Shown here piece by piece: positions 58,960 to 64,000 of a DNA stretch of 64,000 nt. The position numbers and the translations under genes are program-made. The first letter of the stretch is position 1. Each line of letters opens with the position of its first letter. Origin of the DNA: Francisella halioticida (GTDB lineage Bacteria > Pseudomonadota > Gammaproteobacteria > Francisellales > Francisellaceae). The notes under the pieces are model-generated. The model ran no database searches. It was not told where the DNA came from and saw only the letters and a list, made by a program, of their open reading frames with translations. The stretch covers positions 372,001-436,000 of the forward strand of contig NZ_CP022132.1 of assembly GCF_002211785.1 (NCBI RefSeq), in the 5' to 3' direction.

Positions 58960-60285
58960 ATGTCAAAGTTTAATAGTGCTTCTGGTACAACAGGTGAATT
59001 AAAATCACGACTAATTTTTGTAGTTGTTGCTATATTGGTATTTAGATTAGGTGTATATATTCCTATTCCAAATATTGATCCTACAAAATTAGTTCAAATT
59101 ATTTCAAATCAACACTCATCTACAAATGGTTTGATGAGTATGTTTAATATGTTCTCTGGTGGCGCTCTTACTCAAATGAGTATCTTTGCTTTGGGTGTGA
59201 TGCCTTATATTTCTGCATCTATCGTCTTTCAAATGCTATCAGCTGTATATCCAAAATTTATAGAGCTGAAGAAAGAAGGTGAATCAGGTCAGAAAAAAAT
59301 CACTCAGTATACAAGATATTTTACTCTTGCTTTAGCTGTAGTGCAATCATTTGGTATTGTTGCATTTGTATTGCATCAAGATGGTTTAGTAACTACAAAC
59401 AATATGCCGTTATTTTATTTAACAACTATTGTTTCAGTTACTACAGGTAGTATGTTTTTGATGTGGTTGGGTGAGCAAATCACGGAAAGAGGTGTAGGAA
59501 ACGGTATTTCACTACTAATTTTTTCGGGTATCATTGCAAATCTTCCATTTGAAATATCAAACACTCTATCTCAGGCAAACCAGCATGTAATATCATATTT
59601 ATCTGTTTGGGTACTTTTAATACTTCTTTTGTTAGTGATAGCATTTGTAGTATTTATGGAAAGTGCTCAAAGAAAAATTACTGTGAACTATGCAAAAAGA
59701 CAACAGGGTAGAAAAATGTTTGCTGCCCAAACAAGTCATTTGCCTTTAAAGCTAAATATGGCAGGTGTAATTCCAGCTATTTTTGCTTCATCTATATTAA
59801 TGGTACCAGGTGTGTTGATTGGTTGGTTATCTAATTACAATTCACTAGGTTGGTTAGCTGATGTTGCTGAAATATTACAGCCAGGCAGTATAGTTTACAC
59901 AGTAGTGTTTGCTGCGACTATTATATTTTTCTGTTTCTTTTATACTTCATTAGTATTTAATCCCAAAGAAACAGCAGATAACTTAAAAAAGTCTGGTGCT
60001 TATATTTCAGGTGTAAGACCTGGTGAGCAAACAGCTAAGTATATAGATGCAGTTATGACAAGATTAACTTTAGTTGGTTCATTATATATTACAGCTATAT
60101 GTTTGTTACCGATATTTGTAGTGAAATTCTTTGCACAAGGTTTATCATTTACGTTCGGTGGAACATCTTTACTAATTGTTGTAGTTGTGATGATGGACTT
60201 TATGGCTCAAGTTAGATCACATATGATGTCAACACAATATGATTCTTTACTGAAAAAAGCAAATCTTAGTGGTAAGAGAAAATAG
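58960..60285 (+). CDS. secY: Preprotein translocase subunit SecY
   Basis: 441 aa, ten membrane helices. [17 protein letters not shown] start, the plug region [20 protein letters not shown], the ribosome/SecA-binding loop with [11 protein letters not shown], and [20 protein letters not shown]. Forms the SecYEG channel. Confidence 0.98.
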   Translation: MSKFNSASGTTGELKSRLIFVVVAILVFRLGVYIPIPNIDPTKLVQIISNQHSSTNGLMSMFNMFSGGALTQMSIFALGVMPYISASIVFQMLSAVYPKFIELKKEGESGQKKITQYTRYFTLALAVVQSFGIVAFVLHQDGLVTTNNMPLFYLTTIVSVTTGSMFLMWLGEQITERGVGNGISLLIFSGIIANLPFEISNTLSQANQHVISYLSVWVLLILLLLVIAFVVFMESAQRKITVNYAKRQQGRKMFAAQTSHLPLKLNMAGVIPAIFASSILMVPGVLIGWLSNYNSLGWLADVAEILQPGSIVYTVVFAATIIFFCFFYTSLVFNPKETADNLKKSGAYISGVRPGEQTAKYIDAVMTRLTLVGSLYITAICLLPIFVVKFFAQGLSFTFGGTSLLIVVVVMMDFMAQVRSHMMSTQYDSLLKKANLSGKRK

Positions 60286-60308
60286 AGAAATATTTTTGGA
60301 GAAATATA

Positions 60309-60422
60309 ATGAAAGTTAGAGCTTCAGTTAAAAAAATGTGTAGGAACTGTAAAGTTATCAAGCGTAACAGAGTTGTTCGCGTGATATGTACAGACCCTAG
60401 ACATAAGCAAAGACAAGGTTAA
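60309..60422 (+). CDS. rpmJ: 50S ribosomal protein L36
   Basis: 37 aa: [20 protein letters not shown] and then [13 protein letters not shown]. The Cys-Cys-Cys-His zinc ligands (CxxC, C, H) are present. GGAGAAATATA precedes the ATG. Confidence 0.96.
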
Positions 60423-60426
60423 TCAG

Positions 60427-60467
60427 TCAAGCAAATTAAATAAAGCTTGATTATTTGTTTTTTAAAA
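60427..60467 (+). terminator. Terminator-like or attenuator hairpin between rpmJ and rpsM
   Basis: TCAAGC (60427-60432) pairs with GCTTGA (60445-60450), followed by TTATTTGTTTTTT. A second hairpin, TAGCAA/TTGCTA (60475-60494), follows before rpsM. This is the position of the S4-controlled alpha-operon leader in enterobacteria. Confidence 0.5.
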
Positions 60468-60537
60468 GTTATCCTAGCAAGTTACTAATTGCTATGGTAG
60501 CAAATAAATTAAGAATAATTATTTAGGAGTGAATTAG

Positions 60538-60894
60538 ATGGCTCGTATAGCTGGTGTTAATATTCCTGTTCATAAACATGCAGTAATAGGATTAACTTCA
60601 ATTTATGGAATAGGTAAAACAAGAGCACAACAAATATGTGAATCTTGTAAACTAGATCCAACTGTTAAAATCAAAGAATTAACAGATGAGCAAGTTGAAG
60701 CCTTAAGAACAGAGGTTGCTAAATATACTATAGAAGGTGACCTGCGTCGTGAAGTTTCTATGGACATAAAAAGACTTATGGACTTAGGTTGCTTTAGAGG
60801 TAGAAGACATCGTCGTAGCCTTCCTGTAAGAGGGCAAAGAACGAAGACTAATGCTCGTACTCGTAAGGGTCCAAGAAAGCCAATCAAGGCGTAA
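60538..60894 (+). CDS. rpsM: 30S ribosomal protein S13
   Basis: 118 aa. [34 protein letters not shown] helix-hairpin-helix, and the basic tail [18 protein letters not shown]. Start follows TTAGGAGTGAATTAG. Confidence 0.98.
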   Translation: MARIAGVNIPVHKHAVIGLTSIYGIGKTRAQQICESCKLDPTVKIKELTDEQVEALRTEVAKYTIEGDLRREVSMDIKRLMDLGCFRGRRHRRSLPVRGQRTKTNARTRKGPRKPIKA

Positions 60895-60930
60895 TACAAT
60901 TATAACTATAAAGATTAAAGGGTAGATTAT

Positions 60931-61320
60931 ATGGCTAAGTCTGTTAGATCATCAAAGAAAAAAGTAAAAAGAGTAGTTACTGATGCAGTTGCTCATATTT
61001 ACTCATCTTTTAATAACACTATAGTAACTATCACAGATAGACAAGGTAATGCTTTATCTTGGGCTACTTCTGGTGGTAGCGGCTTTAGAGGTTCAAGAAA
61101 AAGTACACCTTTCGCTGCTCAGGTTGCAGCAGAAAGAGCAGCTGATATGGCTCTAGAATATGGTGTTAAAAATGTAGATGTTTTAGTAAAAGGACCAGGT
61201 TCAGGTAGAGATTCAGCTGTTAGGGCTTTAAATGCTAAGAACTTAAAAGTATCAAGTATAACAGATGTGACTTCATTACCTCATAATGGTTGTCGTCCTC
61301 CTAAAAAACGTCGTGTTTAA
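60931..61320 (+). CDS. rpsK: 30S ribosomal protein S11
   Basis: 129 aa. [40 protein letters not shown] and [18 protein letters not shown]. Platform protein near the E site. Confidence 0.98.
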   Translation: MAKSVRSSKKKVKRVVTDAVAHIYSSFNNTIVTITDRQGNALSWATSGGSGFRGSRKSTPFAAQVAAERAADMALEYGVKNVDVLVKGPGSGRDSAVRALNAKNLKVSSITDVTSLPHNGCRPPKKRRV

Positions 61321-61341
61321 TATTTTAAAGGGAAATAAATA

Positions 61342-61962
61342 ATGGCTAGATATCTAGGACCAAAGTGTAAACTTTCTAGAAGAGAAGGTACTGACTTATT
61401 TTTAAAAAGTGGTGTAAAAGCTAACGACGAAAAATGTAAAATGAATACTGTACCAGGTCAACATGGATCAAGAAGAGCGCGTCTTTCTGACTATGGTTTA
61501 CAGTTAAGAGAAAAGCAAAAAGTTCGTCGTATGTATGGTATTTTGGAAGGTCAATTCAAAAAATACTATATTGAAGCTAATAGAAGAAAAGGTAACACAG
61601 GTGCTACTTTATTAGAACTATTAGAATCAAGATTAGATAATGTTGTTTATAGAATGGGCTTTGCTGCTACTCGTGCAGAGGCTAGACAACTTGTCGTTCA
61701 TAAAGGCATAGTTTTTAATGGACATACTTGTAATGTACCATCAGCTCAAGTTAAAGCTGGTAATATAGTTGCAGTAAGAGAAAAAGCTAAGAAGCAATTA
61801 AGAATTCAAAATGCTGTAGAGCTTGCTAAGAGCAGAAAAGAACTTTCTTGGATTGATGTAAATACAGATTCGTTGGAAGGTACTATGAAAGCTTCTCCAG
61901 ATAGATCTGAGCTATCGTCAGACATAAATGAACAATTAATCATCGAGCTTTACTCTAAGTAA
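61342..61962 (+). CDS. rpsD: 30S ribosomal protein S4
   Basis: 206 aa. [40 protein letters not shown] (S4 RNA-binding domain) and the C-terminal helix. The N-terminal zinc Cys cluster is incomplete, as in most proteobacteria. Nucleates 30S assembly. Confidence 0.98.
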   Translation: MARYLGPKCKLSRREGTDLFLKSGVKANDEKCKMNTVPGQHGSRRARLSDYGLQLREKQKVRRMYGILEGQFKKYYIEANRRKGNTGATLLELLESRLDNVVYRMGFAATRAEARQLVVHKGIVFNGHTCNVPSAQVKAGNIVAVREKAKKQLRIQNAVELAKSRKELSWIDVNTDSLEGTMKASPDRSELSSDINEQLIIELYSK

Positions 61963-62024
61963 TAATAAATTATTTTATTATCTTTAGTAGCTCTTTATAG
62001 CCTTTATTTCAAGGAGATTTTTTA

Positions 62025-62996
62025 GTGAGTAATAATAATTCAAACCAAGAATTTTTACCTAATATACAGCTTAAAGATGATTTAGGTGCTTTAGGATATA
62101 AAGTACAACTTTCTCCTGTAGAAAAAGGTATGGCTCATATCCTTGGCAACTCTATAAGAAGGGTTTTATTATCTTCTCTTCCGGGTGCATCTATTATTAA
62201 AGTAAATATTAAAGATGTATTACATGAATATTCTGCTTTAGAAGATGTTAAAGAAGATGTTGTTGAAATTGTTTCTAATTTAAAGAAGGTAGCAATTAAA
62301 TTTGACAAAGGCATTGATAGTGTTGAATTAGAGTTATCTGTAAATAAAACAGGTATTGTTACAGCTGGTGACTTTAAGACAACTCAAGGTATAGAAATTA
62401 TAAATAAAGATCAATCTATAGCTACTTTGACTAATCAAAGAGAATTTAGTTTAGTTGCGACAGTTGATTTTGATAGAAATGTCGGAATACTTTCTGCTGT
62501 ACCAATTGAGTTAGATAGAGTTGGTGATATAGCTGTAGATGCAGATTACAACCCAATAAAAAGAGTTGCTTTTGAAGTAATTGATAATGGTGATAGTGAT
62601 GTCTTAGAAGTATTTTTGAAGACAAATGGTACTGTAGAACCACTAGCAGCTGTTACAAAAGCTTTGAAATATTTTTGTGAGCAAATGTCAGTTTTTGTAT
62701 CTCTTAAAGTACCTAGTAATGGTAAAACTGGAGATGCTCTATTAGATTCTAATATTGATCCGATATTTCTTAAACCAATTGATGATTTAGAGCTTACAGT
62801 AAGATCATCTAACTGTTTAAGAGCAGAGAACATCAAGTATCTTGGTGATCTTGTTCAGTATAGTGAATCTAAACTTATAAAGATACCTAATTTAGGTAAA
62901 AAATCTCTAAATGAGATTAAACAAATATTGATAGATAACAGCTTATCTCTAGGTGTTCAGATTGATAACTTTAGAGAACTAGTTGAAGGAAAATAA
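62025..62996 (+). CDS. rpoA: RNA polymerase alpha subunit
   Basis: 323 aa, GTG start after AAGGAGAT. The N-terminal domain has [20 protein letters not shown] (dimer core) and the insert domain follows. A flexible linker (about 230-245) leads to the C-terminal domain [20 protein letters not shown] with GKKSLNEIK, which contacts UP elements and activators. Francisella genomes carry two different rpoA genes; this is the one in the ribosomal block. The NTD keeps the beta-binding loop; no lesion seen. Confidence 0.96.
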   Translation: MSNNNSNQEFLPNIQLKDDLGALGYKVQLSPVEKGMAHILGNSIRRVLLSSLPGASIIKVNIKDVLHEYSALEDVKEDVVEIVSNLKKVAIKFDKGIDSVELELSVNKTGIVTAGDFKTTQGIEIINKDQSIATLTNQREFSLVATVDFDRNVGILSAVPIELDRVGDIAVDADYNPIKRVAFEVIDNGDSDVLEVFLKTNGTVEPLAAVTKALKYFCEQMSVFVSLKVPSNGKTGDALLDSNIDPIFLKPIDDLELTVRSSNCLRAENIKYLGDLVQYSESKLIKIPNLGKKSLNEIKQILIDNSLSLGVQIDNFRELVEGK

Positions 62997-63044
62997 ATTA
63001 AAATATAGTAATCATATAATATTAACTATAAAGGAGTAATTACT

Positions 63045-63482
63045 ATGAGACATCATAAACAGGGTAGAAAGTTTGGTAGAACTAGCAGTCATAGAAAAGC
63101 AATGTTTAAGAACATGTCAGCTTCTTTGATTAATCATGAGCTTATCAAAACTACTTTACCAAAAGCTAAAGAATTAAGAACTATCGTTGAGCCTTTAGTT
63201 ACTTTAGCAAAAAAAGAATATAAATTAAGAAATGAGCTAGATGTTAACTCTAACGAGTTCAAAGCCCAATCAGTTGCCCTAAGAAGACAAGCTTTTGATT
63301 TCTTAAGAAACAAAGCAGCCGTGACTAAACTTTTTGAAGAGTTTGGCGCTCGTTACGCAGAAAGGACTGGTGGTTACACTAGAATCCTTAAGTGTGGTTA
63401 CAGATTTGGTGATAAAGCACCTATGGCTTTCATCGAATTAGTAGACAGACCTGAAGTAGAAGAAGCTGTTGACGAAGAATAA
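63045..63482 (+). CDS. rplQ: 50S ribosomal protein L17
   Basis: 145 aa. [40 protein letters not shown], and [20 protein letters not shown] with an acidic C-terminal tail. Last gene of the block. Confidence 0.97.
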   Translation: MRHHKQGRKFGRTSSHRKAMFKNMSASLINHELIKTTLPKAKELRTIVEPLVTLAKKEYKLRNELDVNSNEFKAQSVALRRQAFDFLRNKAAVTKLFEEFGARYAERTGGYTRILKCGYRFGDKAPMAFIELVDRPEVEEAVDEE

Positions 63483-64000
63483 TTTCTCTTTTTATCTTAA
63501 AAATTTCTCTTAAAATATAAAAATCATGGCACTGTTGTAACTAATGGCCAACTTAGATTTGTATCAATTTTAAGTAGTTCTGAGTGTAGCTTTGTATGTT
63601 GTTACATTTCTTTTTTCTAAACTATTTAGTTTTGCTAATCCTAGCTGTGCTAATTTAATTTGTAGAGTACTGTTATGCTTTGAGTTTGCTATTTTTTCTG
63701 TTTGTCTCATCTATTTAATGTATGTCACTTTACTCTTTGTAAAATAGATTTGTTCTAAACTAGCTAGCTTACTTTTTAGCTCTTGGTAGATGATATTTCT
63801 AGTTGACATTGCTTTATAACAACATAACTTCTACCTTTCTTTGTATCAAAGCTGCCTTGATACATTGTTAGAATATTCATTTAGACGTCAACTTCTATCA
63901 TTAATGATATATATTCTTGGTATTTAAAAAGTATAGCCTATTGATTTATTCTTATTTCTTCTAAAAAAATACAATATCAACAATAAATCTTTGATTTGAA
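63483..64000. other. 518-base end region without an intact gene
   Basis: No clear terminator follows rplQ. On the minus strand about 63600-63840, broken Lys/Leu-rich segments (for example ELKSKLASLEQIYFTKSKV and LQIKLAQLGLAKLNSLEKR) separated by stops look like a decayed coiled-coil gene. The family is not identifiable. Confidence 0.35.

Overview
The window is AT-rich gammaproteobacterial chromosome and looks like Francisella. The signs are the strong A/T codon bias, Francisella-like versions of MinCDE, ValS, PEP carboxylase and the ribosomal proteins, and a str operon with no tuf gene. The many broken genes, insertion sequences and a Tn3-type transposon suggest a host-adapted lineage undergoing genome decay, as in the F. 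noatunensis/orientalis type. The species is inferred only.

Layout. 1-2072 (minus): minE (partial), minD, minC, then rpmB-rpmG. 2204-5113: an LptM-like lipoprotein with an in-frame stop, recG and a small membrane protein. 5179-7498: a TSUP-family transporter gene split by a nested insertion (an IS with 15-bp inverted repeats and a 6-bp target duplication, itself holding a truncated IS3-family copy) and further frameshifted. 7565-13598: fumarase, then accessory genes (VOC protein, Nudix hydrolase, ArsC/Spx-like protein) mixed with relics of a GNAT acetyltransferase, a duplicated Nudix-MarC pair and degenerate insertion sequences. 13599-16871: valS and a membrane protein. 17105-22010: a lactate-dehydrogenase-type pseudogene and a complete 4-kb Tn3-family transposon (tnpR/tnpA, 47-bp perfect ends, no passenger). 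22107-27139: nitroreductase, frameshifted MFS transporter, Nudix hydrolase, ppc. 27402-28713: an intact IS3-family element.

The most interesting segment is 28714-32489 (minus), a tightly packed four-gene operon: a PqqD-like protein, an ATP-grasp ligase, a fold-type-III PLP decarboxylase-like protein and a urea-transporter-family membrane protein with an M23-peptidase-like tail. The PLP protein begins with a short extension that resembles RiPP leader peptides. Two of the genes carry frameshifts exactly at homopolymer runs, and the last is broken by a stop codon and the IS. The operon looks like a peptide- or amino-acid-modifying system caught during, or just after, inactivation.

32667-39626: gltX, a broken amino-acid permease, tRNA-Glu with a decayed partial copy 1 kb downstream, an alpha/beta hydrolase, a CtlX-like amidinotransferase-fold protein whose expected catalytic His appears replaced, and folA. 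39690-46533: rpsB (with a structured leader), tsf, pyrH, frr, udp, uppS, cdsA, dut and pgsA, covering translation start-up, UMP supply, ribosome recycling and envelope lipid synthesis. 46665-63482: one continuous run equivalent to the str, S10, spc and alpha operons, from rpsL to rplQ, including fusA, secY and rpoA. Hairpins lie where the classical operon boundaries fall. The last 518 bases show no intact gene.
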